Origin: Acidipila sp. EB88
GTDB lineage: Bacteria; Acidobacteriota; Terriglobia; Terriglobales; Acidobacteriaceae
Direction: 5' to 3'
DNA: 64,000 nucleotides
Assembly (NCBI RefSeq): GCF_003858395.1
Contig: NZ_QWEV01000005.1
Location: 806,001-870,000, forward strand
Below the pieces are notes generated by a model, which saw nothing but the letters and a program-made list of their open reading frames with translations, searched no databases and was not told the DNA's origin. Below, one piece after another: positions 44,231 through 53,584 of the stretch; position 1 is the first letter of the stretch, and every line of letters starts with the position of its first letter. The translations under genes and the position numbers were made by a program.

Positions 44231-46618
44231 ATGGCAAGCAGCGACACCCTAGACGCTTCACCGGCCGTCGAAAAAGAGAGCGCAGCCATCTGTTCGCCAG
44301 GTGCTGATGAGACGGATACAGGACTATCCAGTACAAATGCCGCCGCTGTGCTCAACCATGACGGACCGAATGCTATGCCCGATACTTCGGTGCACTTACT
44401 TCGCAATGCTCTTTCGAAATTCTGGGCTCCCGTTCCCTGGCTCCTTGAAGCCTCGATGGTTTTGCAACTTGTGCTGCACAAGTATGTAGAGGCAGGAATC
44501 ATCGGAGCGCTGCTCGTATTCAATGCCGTGTTGGCATTTGTGCAGGAAGGCCGCGCGCAGGCGACACTCAATGCGCTGAAGTCCCGGCTGGCGCTCAACG
44601 CCTCGGTCCAACGTGACGGTGTATGGAAACTCATCCCTGCGACACAGTTGGTTGTCGGAGATCGGGTCAAACTCTCGCTCGGCGGGGTGGTCGCAGCGGA
44701 CGTATATATCCTCGACGGTTCGGTTCTGCTGGATCAATCCATGCTGACGGGTGAATCTCTACCAGTGGAAGCTGGTGCCGGGGCAAATACGTTCTCTGGC
44801 GCACTCGTTAAGCGAGGAGAAGCCACAGCCAGGGTGACAGCAACGGGTACTCGAACCAAGTTCGGGCAGACAGCCGAGCTGGTGCGGACGGCTCACGTCG
44901 TCAGCTCTCAGCAGAAGGCTGTCCTGAAGATCGTGCGAAACCTCGCCTATTTCAACGGTGCGGTGATCCTTCTGATGGGTGCCTATGCTCTCGCGCACTC
45001 GATGCCCTGGAGTGAGATCATCCCGCTTTTCCTCACTGCCGTCCTGGCAGCTATCCCGGTAGGGCTGCCGGCCACCTTCACGCTCTCTTCAGCCATAGGG
45101 GCACGCGACCTCGCAAAGCTAGGTGTCTTGCCAACGCGCTTGTCGGCCGTGGATGAGGCCGGAACGATCGATGTGTTGTGTGTGGACAAGACCGGTACGC
45201 TCACAGCCAATCAGCTTTCTGTCACAAGCGTCTTTTTACTCAATGGCTTCCGTGAAGAGCAGGTCCTTGGGCTTGCGGCCCTCGCGAGTTCTGTAGGTGG
45301 GCAAGACTCGGTCGACGCTGCGATCCGTGCCGCATCCGATAAGAAACCAGCCTCCGATGATCCCAGACTGGTGAGCTTTACACCCTTCGATCCTGCCAGA
45401 AAGACCTCGGGGGCACGCGCGACCGACGCCCATGGGAAAGCCGTGCAGATCGTCAAAGGCGCGTTCGGCACGGTCGCTGCTCTGGCCGCGCCCGATACCG
45501 AGGCAGCGGCCGCCGCGGATGGGCTCGAGAAGAAAGGGTTTCGAGTGCTGGCGGTAGCGTTTGGTCCACCTGACGCTTTGAGGCTAGCAGGCCTAGTCGC
45601 CTTGAGCGATCCGCCGCGCGAAGATTCAGCGTCCCTCATCTCCGAACTGAAGACTCTTGGGGTGCGAACGGTGATGGTCACCGGCGACGCACCGGAAACA
45701 GCGGCCATCGTCGCGGGCGAGGTTGGACTCCATGGCCCTACCTGCCCGGCTGGCCCAATTCCAGGAAGCGTCAAGCCAGAAGACTATTCCATCTTCGCGA
45801 GTATTCTCCCTGAGGGCAAGTTCGAACTCGTTCAGGCATTCCAGAAAGCTGGACGTACGGTCGGCATGTGTGGTGACGGAGCAAACGACGCGCCGGCACT
45901 GCGACAGGCGCAGATCGGGATTGCGGTTTCCACCGCTACGGACGTTGCGAAGTCAGCCGCAGGAGTGGTGCTTACGGAGGCGGGACTTAGCGGCATCGTG
46001 GCCTCCATTAAGACCGGGAGAGTCATCTTCCAACGCATCCTGAGCTACACGCTAAGATCCACGACTAAGAAGATTGCGCAGCTTCTGTTCTTGGCCATCG
46101 GTCTCCTGATGACCGGGCAGGCTGTCATCACTCCGCTGCTCATGGTAATCGTCATGATCACGGGCGACTTCCTCTCCATGGCATTCGCAACAGATCGTGT
46201 GAGACCCTCCGGAACCCCGAACTCCTGGGATATCGGAAAGATTACGGCAGCAGGAGCTCTCTTCGGACTTGGTTTTTTTGCGTTTTGCGTAGCCACCCTT
46301 GCTGTGGGCAAGTACAGAATGCACCTGGACATCCATCACCTGCGTACGTTCTGCGTGATCGCCATCGTCTATGGGAGCCAGGCAATCACATACGCGGTGC
46401 GTGACCGGCAACATGTCTGGGGACTTCTGCCAACGAAGTGGCTCGTGATGTCGTCAGCAGCGGATATGTTGTTCATCTCGGTTCTTGCCAATCGAGGCAT
46501 CGAGATGTCCTCCCTCTCACTTTCCGTTCTAGCCTCAGAGCTCCTGGCAGCCACACTCTTCTTTTTCGTTCTGAACTTCCTGAAGGTGCCGATCTTTAGG
46601 CGTCTCAGCATCACGTAA
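44231..46618 (+). CDS. P3A-type proton-exporting ATPase
   Basis: The start at 44231 follows AAAGGAG. The pump drives protons out across the inner membrane at the cost of ATP. Motifs in order: LDQSMLTGESLPVEAG (actuator), AIPVGLPATFTLSSAIG (membrane 4), LCVDKTGTLTANQL with phosphorylated Asp319, MVTGDAPETA and GDGANDAPALRQAQIGIAV. The sequence around the fourth helix and the absence of CPC, SPC or Ca-site residues resemble plant and fungal PMA-type proton pumps. Length (795) suits bacterial members, which lack the large C-terminal regulatory tail. It fits the acid-tolerance context. Confidence 0.92.
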   Translation: MASSDTLDASPAVEKESAAICSPGADETDTGLSSTNAAAVLNHDGPNAMPDTSVHLLRNALSKFWAPVPWLLEASMVLQLVLHKYVEAGIIGALLVFNAVLAFVQEGRAQATLNALKSRLALNASVQRDGVWKLIPATQLVVGDRVKLSLGGVVAADVYILDGSVLLDQSMLTGESLPVEAGAGANTFSGALVKRGEATARVTATGTRTKFGQTAELVRTAHVVSSQQKAVLKIVRNLAYFNGAVILLMGAYALAHSMPWSEIIPLFLTAVLAAIPVGLPATFTLSSAIGARDLAKLGVLPTRLSAVDEAGTIDVLCVDKTGTLTANQLSVTSVFLLNGFREEQVLGLAALASSVGGQDSVDAAIRAASDKKPASDDPRLVSFTPFDPARKTSGARATDAHGKAVQIVKGAFGTVAALAAPDTEAAAAADGLEKKGFRVLAVAFGPPDALRLAGLVALSDPPREDSASLISELKTLGVRTVMVTGDAPETAAIVAGEVGLHGPTCPAGPIPGSVKPEDYSIFASILPEGKFELVQAFQKAGRTVGMCGDGANDAPALRQAQIGIAVSTATDVAKSAAGVVLTEAGLSGIVASIKTGRVIFQRILSYTLRSTTKKIAQLLFLAIGLLMTGQAVITPLLMVIVMITGDFLSMAFATDRVRPSGTPNSWDIGKITAAGALFGLGFFAFCVATLAVGKYRMHLDIHHLRTFCVIAIVYGSQAITYAVRDRQHVWGLLPTKWLVMSSAADMLFISVLANRGIEMSSLSLSVLASELLAATLFFFVLNFLKVPIFRRLSIT

Positions 46619-46680
46619 TCACGACGATAGATGAGCAAAGGGATACAGCTTTGACTTGCCGCAAGGGCCATGCTGAGGAT

Positions 46681-47364
46681 ATGAGTACACATCTCCACCA
46701 TAATCTTGATCAGCTCCACACAAACCTTCTCACCGGCAAGCTGCCTCGAAATGTGAGCTGGCATGACACTATCAATCTCATCGGACAGCTGGGCGCTGTG
46801 GAGCCTCACGACAGCGACGAGTTCGTCTTCACAGTGGGTTCTCAACGAGCCTTTTTCACACCTCCACACGCGCACGAGCTAGGGGTCGAAGAAGTCGCAC
46901 GGTTAAGACAGTTCCTGCGGGAGGCTGGTCCGACCCTGTCGCGTAGTGAAGCTCAGCAGCCCTGTCGGATGGTGGTGGTCATCCATCACCACGCAGCGCA
47001 TGTTTACCAGGACAAGAGTGCGAAAGTTCCAGAAGCGGAGGAGACTGTGCGGCCCTACGATCCGTTCGGCTTTCACCATCACCTAGTTCACAAGAAGGAA
47101 GCCCACTATAAAGGAGAGCGTGTCCCGGAGGAGAAGTCGTTCTATGAGGAAGTCGCGAAAGAGCTCCTGCCAGCGAACGAGATTGTCCTGATAGGACATG
47201 GAACTGGCACAAGCAGCGCCGTGGACCATCTCGAGGGGTACTTGAGAGAAAACCACCCAGACATCTCAAGGCACGTCATTGCCACGGAGAACGCCGACCT
47301 GTCAGCTTTAACTGCACCCGAGATCGAAGCCATTGCAAAGCGGCATATGATCGTTGTCGTTTAG
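46681..47364 (+). CDS. Unusual two-part hypothetical protein, HicA-like N-terminus and eRF1-3-like C-terminus
   Basis: ATG at 46681 follows GAGGAT, 62 bases after the proton ATPase. Residues about 20-95 (GKLPRNVSWHDTINLIGQLG, then GSQRAFFTPPHAHELGVEEV and LRQFLREAG) are reminiscent of a HicA-like double-stranded RNA-binding fold. Residues about 100-227 include VIHHHAAHVYQDKSAK, KKEAHYKGERVPEEKSFYEE and NEIVLIGHGTGTSSAVDHLE with ATENADLSALTAPEIE, the layout of eRF1 domain-3 or baeRF-type proteins. Both links are by eye and weak. It could be a translation-linked stress protein. The role is unknown. Confidence 0.6.
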   Translation: MSTHLHHNLDQLHTNLLTGKLPRNVSWHDTINLIGQLGAVEPHDSDEFVFTVGSQRAFFTPPHAHELGVEEVARLRQFLREAGPTLSRSEAQQPCRMVVVIHHHAAHVYQDKSAKVPEAEETVRPYDPFGFHHHLVHKKEAHYKGERVPEEKSFYEEVAKELLPANEIVLIGHGTGTSSAVDHLEGYLRENHPDISRHVIATENADLSALTAPEIEAIAKRHMIVVV

Positions 47365-47432
47365 AGCGAACAGATAGACGCGGGCCCCGCGGTTTGCGGT
47401 TCACGGACGCAGAACACACGCAATGGAGACAT

Positions 47433-47897
47433 ATGCCCATCCTCACGGCTGGAACTAAAGCACCGAACTTCAGTCTTCATGTCACACCGGACCAGAAGCT
47501 TTCACTAAGCGAACTACGGGGAAAGCCTGTTGTGCTTGCGTTCTATCCCGCTGACTGGAGCCCGATATGCGGGGACGAACTCAGCGTCTTCAACGAGATC
47601 TTACCCGAGTTGCGCACGTATGACGCCGAGCTTGTCGCCATTTCAGTTGATGGTGCATGGTGCCATGATGCCTTCGCCAAGCATAAGCATCTGCACTTTC
47701 CCTTACTCTCCGATTTCGAACCGAAGGGCCTGACGGCCCGCGCCTATGGGGCTTACCGGGAAGCTGACGGGGTTTGCGAACGCGCTCTTTTTGTACTTGA
47801 CAAGGACGGTCTTATCACATGGAGCTATTGCTCTCCAGTAGCCGTGAATCCAGGTGCGGATGGCATCCTGAAAGCGCTCGAAGAACTACCGAAATAG
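47433..47897 (+). CDS. Peroxiredoxin (AhpC/TSA family)
   Basis: The 154-residue enzyme has the thioredoxin-like fold with LRGKPVVLAFYPADWSPICG. The peroxidatic Cys is in P-x-x-x-S-x-x-C. Another Cys near ITWSYCSPVAV could be a resolving Cys. It reduces peroxides with electrons from a thiol carrier. ATG at 47433 is preceded by GGAGACAT. Seven bases after its stop the DsbA-like gene begins, so both thiol proteins are co-expressed and may exchange electrons. The DsbA-like protein could serve as its reductant, but this is inference. Confidence 0.9.
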   Translation: MPILTAGTKAPNFSLHVTPDQKLSLSELRGKPVVLAFYPADWSPICGDELSVFNEILPELRTYDAELVAISVDGAWCHDAFAKHKHLHFPLLSDFEPKGLTARAYGAYREADGVCERALFVLDKDGLITWSYCSPVAVNPGADGILKALEELPK

Positions 47898-47904
47898 GAG
47901 AACT

Positions 47905-48441
47905 ATGAGCAAGCTTTCCATTGCCGTCACGAAACATGATCACATTCAGGGCAACCCGGATGCAGCGTGCAGTCTCGTCGAATATGGCGACTATGAATGC
48001 CCGGCATGCGGTGAAGTTCAGACAATCATCAAGCGTTTGCAAGCTCATTTTGGCAGCCAGATGTCTTTCGTCTTCCGTAACTTTCCATTGCGGGAGATCC
48101 ACCCATGGGCACAGCCTGCGGCCGAGGTGGCGGAGTTCGCTGGAAGTCGGGGTAGGTTCTGGGAGATGCATGATCTACTCTTCGAAAATCAGGAGAGCTT
48201 GGACGATGGTTTGTTCGAGGCTCTGATCCTGAAGCTCGATTTGTCAGGCTCGGACCTCAAACGAGCGCGTTCGAGCGACATGACAAAGAAGAGAATCGAT
48301 GCCGATTTTGCCGGTGGTATTCGGAGTGGCGTCAACGGAACGCCAAGCTTCTTTCTCAACGGAGAGCGGTACGACGGTCCTACAGACCAAGAGTCTCTCG
48401 CTGCTCTCATGGAGCAGGTTCTCATCTCGGACGGAGACTAA
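47905..48441 (+). CDS. DsbA-like thioredoxin-fold protein with CPAC motif
   Basis: The 178-residue protein carries the CPAC redox motif in EYGDYECPACGEVQTIIKRL and an all-helical insertion typical of DsbA (QPAAEVAEFAGSRGRFWEMH). The cis-Pro loop is NGTPSFFLNG. It has no signal peptide, so it is a cytosolic member of the Thioredoxin_4 family that works as a disulfide reductase or isomerase, unlike periplasmic DsbA. It is in one operon with peroxiredoxin. Its end overlaps the convergent alcohol dehydrogenase gene by four bases. Confidence 0.9.
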   Translation: MSKLSIAVTKHDHIQGNPDAACSLVEYGDYECPACGEVQTIIKRLQAHFGSQMSFVFRNFPLREIHPWAQPAAEVAEFAGSRGRFWEMHDLLFENQESLDDGLFEALILKLDLSGSDLKRARSSDMTKKRIDADFAGGIRSGVNGTPSFFLNGERYDGPTDQESLAALMEQVLISDGD

Positions 48442-49430
48442 GGAACGATTACGATCGAACCAGATTCATCCTCGTTCTTTAGTGCCAGGAGTGCTTTGTT
48501 CGCATCCTTGAGCGAGAAGATCGTTACCTGCGGCCGAAACTGGAGCTGCTGAGCAAGTTCAATGAAGTCGCGCGCATCCTCGCGAGTCATATTCGCAACA
48601 CTGCGGATCTGCCTCTCTCCCCACAGAAGCGTGTCGTAGTCGAAAGCCGGCATGTGGTCCAGATGGATCGCGTTTACGGCAAGAACACCACCCTTCCGAA
48701 GACAGCTCAGGGCACTGATTACAACTTTGCCACTGAGAGCAAAAGTAATCGCCCGATCCAGCAGCGCGGGAGGAACTTCATCTTCGTCTCCCACCCAGGT
48801 CGCACCCAACGCTGCAGCGGCGTCTCGGTGTGCTTTCCCTCTAGTTACTACGTATACCCGACACTTCCAAAATCGCAGGAGCCGGATCGCCAGGGCTGCT
48901 GAGCTGCCGAAGCCAAAAAGCCCGACTGCCTCACCTGCTTTCACTCCCGCAACACGTAAACTCCGAAAGCCGATGATCCCCGCACAAAGCAGCGGGGCTA
49001 CCTCCGCCTCGCTCAACCCGTCCGGCAATGCAAAGGTAAAGTCCTCCCGAACGGATACGAAATCAGCATAGCCCCCGTTTACGGTGTATCCCGTAAAGAC
49101 AGGATGGTCACAAAGATTCTCCATACCGTTCAGGCAATACCAACAAGAACCATCCACGCCACCCACCCAAGAAACCCCGACTCGTGTTCCGTGGGGACTT
49201 CGGTCAGTAGCTCCGCCTACGATCTCTCCCACAATCTGGTGTCCAGGAATGATCGTTGGAGACAGTGAGGGCAGGTCACCCTCGACGATGTGCAGGTCAG
49301 TCCGACAAACGCCACAAGCAAGCACCCGAAGAAGTACATGCCCGGGTGTCACCTCCGGTGCGGGAACGTCTACGATGGCAACCAGATGGCCCGGTGTCTT
49401 GAGCTTTGGATCGTAAACGGCAGCTTTCAT
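48438..49430 (-). CDS. Zinc-dependent alcohol dehydrogenase (MDR family)
   Basis: The start at 49430 (MKAAVYDPKL) is favoured. The catalytic zinc site has GVCRTDLHIVEG with Cys, and GHQIVGEI with His and Glu. The structural zinc lobe reads GSCWYCLNGMENLC and has three Cys where four are usual; the first Cys is Asp. The cofactor motif is GLFGFGSSAALA, a variant of GxGxxG. It should oxidise alcohols or reduce aldehydes with NAD(P). Spacing of 33 bases from the phosphoketolase gene on the same strand suggests joint expression, which points to acetyl-P, acetaldehyde or C2 metabolism. Confidence 0.92.
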   Translation of the reverse strand: MKAAVYDPKLKTPGHLVAIVDVPAPEVTPGHVLLRVLACGVCRTDLHIVEGDLPSLSPTIIPGHQIVGEIVGGATDRSPHGTRVGVSWVGGVDGSCWYCLNGMENLCDHPVFTGYTVNGGYADFVSVREDFTFALPDGLSEAEVAPLLCAGIIGFRSLRVAGVKAGEAVGLFGFGSSAALAIRLLRFWKCRVYVVTRGKAHRDAAAALGATWVGDEDEVPPALLDRAITFALSGKVVISALSCLRKGGVLAVNAIHLDHMPAFDYDTLLWGERQIRSVANMTREDARDFIELAQQLQFRPQVTIFSLKDANKALLALKNEDESGSIVIVP

Positions 49431-49463
49431 CGAGTACCTGCCTGGCAAGTGGTGAGCACCTGG

Positions 49464-52049
49464 CTAGCTGTTTGTAAATAGACCTGCACGAGGATGCCCC
49501 TTAGCGAGCGCGGGCGGAGTTGTTGGATCGATAAAATTCGATGTCCAATGCCAATTTCTGATCTCCGGCATGTCCTCAAGGTGCTGTCGAATGTAGGCAT
49601 CGTGCTCAAAGAGCTTCCGGGTGAACAGATCAATCACGTCCGACGCCTCCAAACGCAAGCGAGGAACGTGCTTTAAGGCCTCGATTGCAAGGTGATAACG
49701 GCTCATCTCATTGAGAACAACCATATCGAACGGCGTGGTGGTAGTTCCGCGGTCCATGTAACCACGCACGTGGAAACGACCTTCATTTGCCCGCCCATGC
49801 ACCATGCTGTGGATGAGCCACCGATTGTTATGGAAGGCGAAGACGACATGGGCCGTTTCTGTGAATAAAGCGTTGAAACTCATGTTGTCCATGCCGTGTG
49901 GATGATCGTCGGGCATCATGAGTGAGGTGAGGTCGACCACATTGACGACCCGTACCTTTATGCCTGGGATGTACTTCTGCAGCAGCCATGACGCGGCACA
50001 GGTCTCTATAGTCGGGACATCACCCGCGCACGCGAGCACAACGTCGGGCTCACCGATATCGTTGGTGGCGAACTTCCAGGTGGATGCACCCCGCGAACAG
50101 TGTTCACGGGCCTCATCGATGTTCAGCCACTGAAGCTGAGGCTGCTTGCCGCAGGTGACGATGTTGACGTAGTTTCGGCTGCGCATGCAATGGTCGAAGA
50201 CGCTCAGAAGACAGTTGCTGTCTGGCGGATAGTAAACGCGGATCGTCTCTTTCCGACGAGCTAACGCGTTGTCCACGAAACCGGTCGCCTGATGGCTGAA
50301 TCCGTTGTGATCGTTGCGCCATGCATGGCTTGTAAGCAGCACGTTAAGCGAAGCCAGCGGACGGCGCCACGGAAACTCGTTGCACTGCTCCAGCCACTTG
50401 GCGTGCTGGGTGAGCATGGAATCGACCACCTGTGCAAAGGCTTCGTAGGACGACCACATGCCATGCCGGCCGGTGAGCAGATAGCCCTCTAGCCATCCCT
50501 GGCAGAGGTGTTCACTGAGCACCTCCATAAGTCGACCGTCTGGGCTGAGTTCGTCGTCGATGGAGACAGTCTCGGCCATGAAGCAGCGTTTGGTGGCCTG
50601 AAGCACTGAACCGAGACGGTTCGAATCTGTCTCATCGGGACAGAACATGCGGAAGTTTTCCGGATTCATGCGGAATACATCTGCAAAGTAGTCGCCTAGT
50701 TTCCTGGGTGCTTCCGCTATCACCTCGCCGGGTCCGGGGATTTCTAGGGCATAATCCGAGTAATTCGGGAGATCGAGCGCCGTCAGAAGGCGTCCGCCGT
50801 TCACATGCGGATTGCCGCCCATTCTACGGTTCCCCAAGGGTGCGAGTTCCGCCAGTTCTTTAATCAAGGTCCCGTTTTCATCGAATAGCTCTTCAGACTT
50901 GTAGCTCTTCATCCAGGCTTCGAGGATCTTGAGATGTTCAGGATTCTCGCGAACGGTTGCGAGCGGGACCTGATGGGCTCGGAACGTTCCTTCGATCGGC
51001 ACGCCATCCACCTCTTTGGGGCAGGTCCAGCCCTTGGGCGTCCGCATCACGATCATGGGCCATACCGGCTGCTTCTTGAACCCACTCTTTCGCGCTTCCT
51101 GCTGAATCGCACGGATCTCCTCGTAACAGTCGTCCAGAACGGCGGCCAGACGCTGATGAACCGTCTCGGGATCATCACCTTCCACAAAAAAAGGCTTGTA
51201 ACCGCGTCCCGTGTAGAGCGCCTTCAGATCCGAATCGCTGGTTCGTGCCTGCACCGTCGGACCAGAGATCTTGAAGCCATTCAGATGGAGAATGGGAAGT
51301 ACGGCACCGTCCCGAACGGGATTGAGGAAGTTAACACCTTTCCAGCTTCCTTCAAGCGGGCAGGTCTCGGATTCTCCATCACCGATCACGCAGGCAACAA
51401 TGAGATCGGGATTGTCAAAGGCTGCCCCAAAGGCATGTACAAGCGAATAACCAAGCTCGCCGCCTTCATGCATTGAATTCGGGACGTGCGGTCCGCAGTG
51501 GCTTGGGACCCCACCGGGTGTCGAGAACTTCCTAAAGAGAAGACGCATGCCGTTCTCGTCGGTTGTGATCTCCGGATGAACCTCGGTATATGAACCTTCG
51601 AGGTAAGAGCTTGCATTCAGAGATGGTCCACCATGCCCGGGACCAGCGATGTAGATGACGTTCGCGTCACGCTCTTTGATCAGGCGGTTCAGGTGGATGT
51701 AAAGCATGTTTTGGGCTGGTGAGGTTCCCCAGTGCCCGAGCAGCCGGGGTTTGATGTGGTCTGCACTGAGCGGTTCACGCAGGAGAGGATTGCGGTGGAG
51801 ATAGATCTGGCCTATGCAGAGGTAGTTGGCCGCCCTCCAATACCGGTTCATCTTATCCAACAGATCCCGCGTGAGCGGCCCCGTGATGCTAACGGACTTT
51901 GGTCGGACTATACCGTCAGAAGCAATAGCGGTAGACAAGCTCACATCAAAGCCAAAGAGAGGTGGTCGATCAGTCGCGACGACTTCTGTGGTGGGTTCGT
52001 TCCGCGAGGGACTTGCTTCGCTTTCTACTGCCTCATCTTGCGTCAGCAT
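49464..52049 (-). CDS. xfp: Xylulose-5-phosphate/fructose-6-phosphate phosphoketolase
   Basis: This TPP enzyme splits xylulose 5-P or fructose 6-P with phosphate to acetyl-P and a triose- or tetrose-P. Family marks in order: [79 protein letters not shown] (TPP/Mg site), [10 protein letters not shown], then the second-domain pieces [20 protein letters not shown] and [11 protein letters not shown]. About 860 residues is somewhat longer than usual, due to an N-terminal extension. The start at 52049 has GAGGAA nine bases upstream. It lies before the alcohol dehydrogenase gene. The symbol is by family, substrate preference is not tested. Confidence 0.93.
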   Translation of the reverse strand: MLTQDEAVESEASPSRNEPTTEVVATDRPPLFGFDVSLSTAIASDGIVRPKSVSITGPLTRDLLDKMNRYWRAANYLCIGQIYLHRNPLLREPLSADHIKPRLLGHWGTSPAQNMLYIHLNRLIKERDANVIYIAGPGHGGPSLNASSYLEGSYTEVHPEITTDENGMRLLFRKFSTPGGVPSHCGPHVPNSMHEGGELGYSLVHAFGAAFDNPDLIVACVIGDGESETCPLEGSWKGVNFLNPVRDGAVLPILHLNGFKISGPTVQARTSDSDLKALYTGRGYKPFFVEGDDPETVHQRLAAVLDDCYEEIRAIQQEARKSGFKKQPVWPMIVMRTPKGWTCPKEVDGVPIEGTFRAHQVPLATVRENPEHLKILEAWMKSYKSEELFDENGTLIKELAELAPLGNRRMGGNPHVNGGRLLTALDLPNYSDYALEIPGPGEVIAEAPRKLGDYFADVFRMNPENFRMFCPDETDSNRLGSVLQATKRCFMAETVSIDDELSPDGRLMEVLSEHLCQGWLEGYLLTGRHGMWSSYEAFAQVVDSMLTQHAKWLEQCNEFPWRRPLASLNVLLTSHAWRNDHNGFSHQATGFVDNALARRKETIRVYYPPDSNCLLSVFDHCMRSRNYVNIVTCGKQPQLQWLNIDEAREHCSRGASTWKFATNDIGEPDVVLACAGDVPTIETCAASWLLQKYIPGIKVRVVNVVDLTSLMMPDDHPHGMDNMSFNALFTETAHVVFAFHNNRWLIHSMVHGRANEGRFHVRGYMDRGTTTTPFDMVVLNEMSRYHLAIEALKHVPRLRLEASDVIDLFTRKLFEHDAYIRQHLEDMPEIRNWHWTSNFIDPTTPPALAKGHPRAGLFTNS

Positions 52050-52489
52050 TGATGGTTCCTCGTCTCTTGTGCGGGAGATTTGATGGTGGGAGGAGCTCTC
52101 CATTTGATCCGGACCTGCGCTCTTCGAAAAGCGTCGCATGAGCGTGCCATGCAAGCTGATCCATTTTGCTCAGTTCTAAGGCTGGAAAATCGCAAGTTGA
52201 CCTGAGGTAGTCATGCAACAACTACCCTCGAGATCAACTGGAATGGCTGTTTACACTCCTGTTCTGTGTTTGCTACCGCCCAGGTCTCGATCAGGCGTCG
52301 TGCGCGATCTTTCCACTTTTCTCTACCATCCGAGCTGGGTCTCGGGTTCAGGCCGCCACACGGCCGTCCCCACGTGCTCTAACCGGCCCTTGCTCGCTCC
52401 AATCGCGATAAGCTCCACATTCGAGAAATCGGCACATTCTTTTCCACCGGCGTGGAAGCTACAAACTTGAGCGCAGCTTGTTCCTAGCT

Positions 52490-52522
52490 CTGAGGGTGCT
52501 GCTCTCTCCGGAGCACCCTCAG
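52490..52522. repeat. Perfect 11-base inverted repeat, possible terminator
   Basis: CTGAGGGTGCT pairs with AGCACCCTCAG around an 11-base loop. It lies between the 5' end of the phosphoketolase gene and the 3' region of the marR unit, both read leftwards. No T tract is on either side, so it is an attenuator, a Rho-linked end or an element of unknown function. Confidence 0.4.
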
Positions 52523-52635
52523 AAACTTCGGCCGCTCATCGTGTACGTAGAACCTTCGATCTTCTCGCTGATCCAGAGTGCTCACGCGGATGTACTCGAC
52601 GCACTGCCCTTTTGCAGGTTGAGCGGACTTCCCGC

Positions 52636-52827
52636 CTAAGCCGACCTTGCGGACTTAGTCGGCTTCACCGCTTTCTCAGCTCTAGCCGATTTCGCCGCTC
52701 TTCTCGTAACACTAAGCTCTTTGACCCGCGCCATTAGTCGTGCCACAAAGGAGTTTTCAACCCTTCCGATACGGGATTCGGAGGGAGGCTGTTCACTGTC
52801 TCGGTGAGGTATACCCCACCGAGACAA
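52636..52827 (-). CDS. Doubtful small Lys/Ala-rich ORF, 63 aa
   Basis: The frame ends in TRRAAKSARAEKAVKPTKSA, a basic tail like that of nucleoid-binding proteins. Its 3' end is overlapped by an inverted repeat (AAGCCGAC at 52638-52645, GTCGGCTT at 52658-52665) and its 5' end by half of a 42-base palindrome, so the coding case is weak. It could equally be untranslated marR trailer. Confidence 0.2.
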   Translation of the reverse strand: MSRWGIPHRDSEQPPSESRIGRVENSFVARLMARVKELSVTRRAAKSARAEKAVKPTKSARSA

Positions 52828-52832
52828 TGAAC
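52791..52832 (-). repeat. 42-base near-perfect palindrome, hairpin on the minus-strand RNA
   Basis: The left arm GTTCACTGTCTCGGTG and right arm CACCGAGACAATGAAC surround a GGTATACC centre, 38 of 42 positions being symmetric. On the minus-strand RNA both mismatched pairs become G-U, so the stem is unbroken there. It lies about 50 bases after the marR stop (52882) in its transcript. Confidence 0.7.
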
Positions 52833-52881
52833 ATCATTTGATGTGTCCGGGCGAGTGGCCCACACTTCCGGGCCGACACGA

Positions 52882-53340
52882 TCAACCCCGGTTATGCCCT
52901 GAGCGTAGTTTCTGTGCATGTTTTCCGACACGTCGCAGCAGAGCTTCCAGAGTTCCCAACTCTGAAGGCTCTAGTTCTGAAAAGACTTCATCCATCACCT
53001 TGATATGACTTTGAAAGATCGGCTTTATGAGTGCCGCTCCCACTTCTGTAAGGGAAACGATGCGAACACGCCTGTCGTGAGTATCCTCAACCCGGCTCAC
53101 CAAGCCCTTCTTGTACAGTCGATCCACCGCGACACTGACCGAACCAGGATTGAGATTGACCTTCGGTCCGATTGTGTTCACAGGAGTCGGCCCCTTGTGC
53201 AGTAGCACTTCCAGCACCCGGAAATCGGATTCGCCTAGTCCAGCCTCCTCAATCTTGCCTAACGCATACGATCCGACCGAGCGGCTCGCAAGCATCCAGA
53301 CTAGCCAGGTGTGAAGCGGCGTTGAAGGTTTACTTCTCAT
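52882..53340 (-). CDS. MarR family transcriptional regulator
   Basis: The start at 53340 (MRSKPSTPLH) is preceded by a purine-rich stretch; an ATG eleven codons further up is possible. The winged helix-turn-helix is at about residues 40-100: ESDFRVLEVLLHKG, then VNTIGPKVNLNPGSVSVAVD for recognition, and RVEDTHDRRVRIVSLTEVG for the wing. The group with PVNTIGPKVxLNxGSVSxA is found next to flavin or quinone reductases and may be redox-controlled. Two inverted repeats lie immediately upstream, between this gene and the divergent SnoaL-SDR-reductase set, so that set is its likely target. Confidence 0.92.
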   Translation of the reverse strand: MRSKPSTPLHTWLVWMLASRSVGSYALGKIEEAGLGESDFRVLEVLLHKGPTPVNTIGPKVNLNPGSVSVAVDRLYKKGLVSRVEDTHDRRVRIVSLTEVGAALIKPIFQSHIKVMDEVFSELEPSELGTLEALLRRVGKHAQKLRSGHNRG

Positions 53341-53379
53341 CTTTTCTGAATCCTCACCCAGTACATGCAGCATCCATTA

Positions 53380-53393
53380 TATCGGAAACGATA
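53380..53393. promoter_or_regulatory. Candidate MarR operator TATCG-GAAA-CGATA
   Basis: A perfect five-base inverted repeat with a four-base spacer, 40 bases before the marR start. A second symmetric site follows at 53397. Confidence 0.55.
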
Positions 53394-53396
53394 GAG

Positions 53397-53406
53397 TCGA
53401 TATCGA
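53397..53406. promoter_or_regulatory. Candidate MarR operator, palindrome TCGATATCGA
   Basis: A perfect ten-base palindrome beside the preceding repeat. The shared ATCG/CGAT element suggests one dimer site each for the two divergent promoters. Confidence 0.5.
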
Positions 53407-53584
53407 TATGCCTTTGAAGATTCCGCTAAACGCGTGTATGGATCACAGCGGCCTGCCTCGGTCCCTCATCGTTGTGGTCCTGTGGCCGCTCACTTTTTTT
53501 AATGCCCGATTGGCCTTCGCGGGTCTCTTCCAGTCCCGCGTCACGCACGAAGCCTGAATACCTGGCTGGAATAAGGAGATGGTG

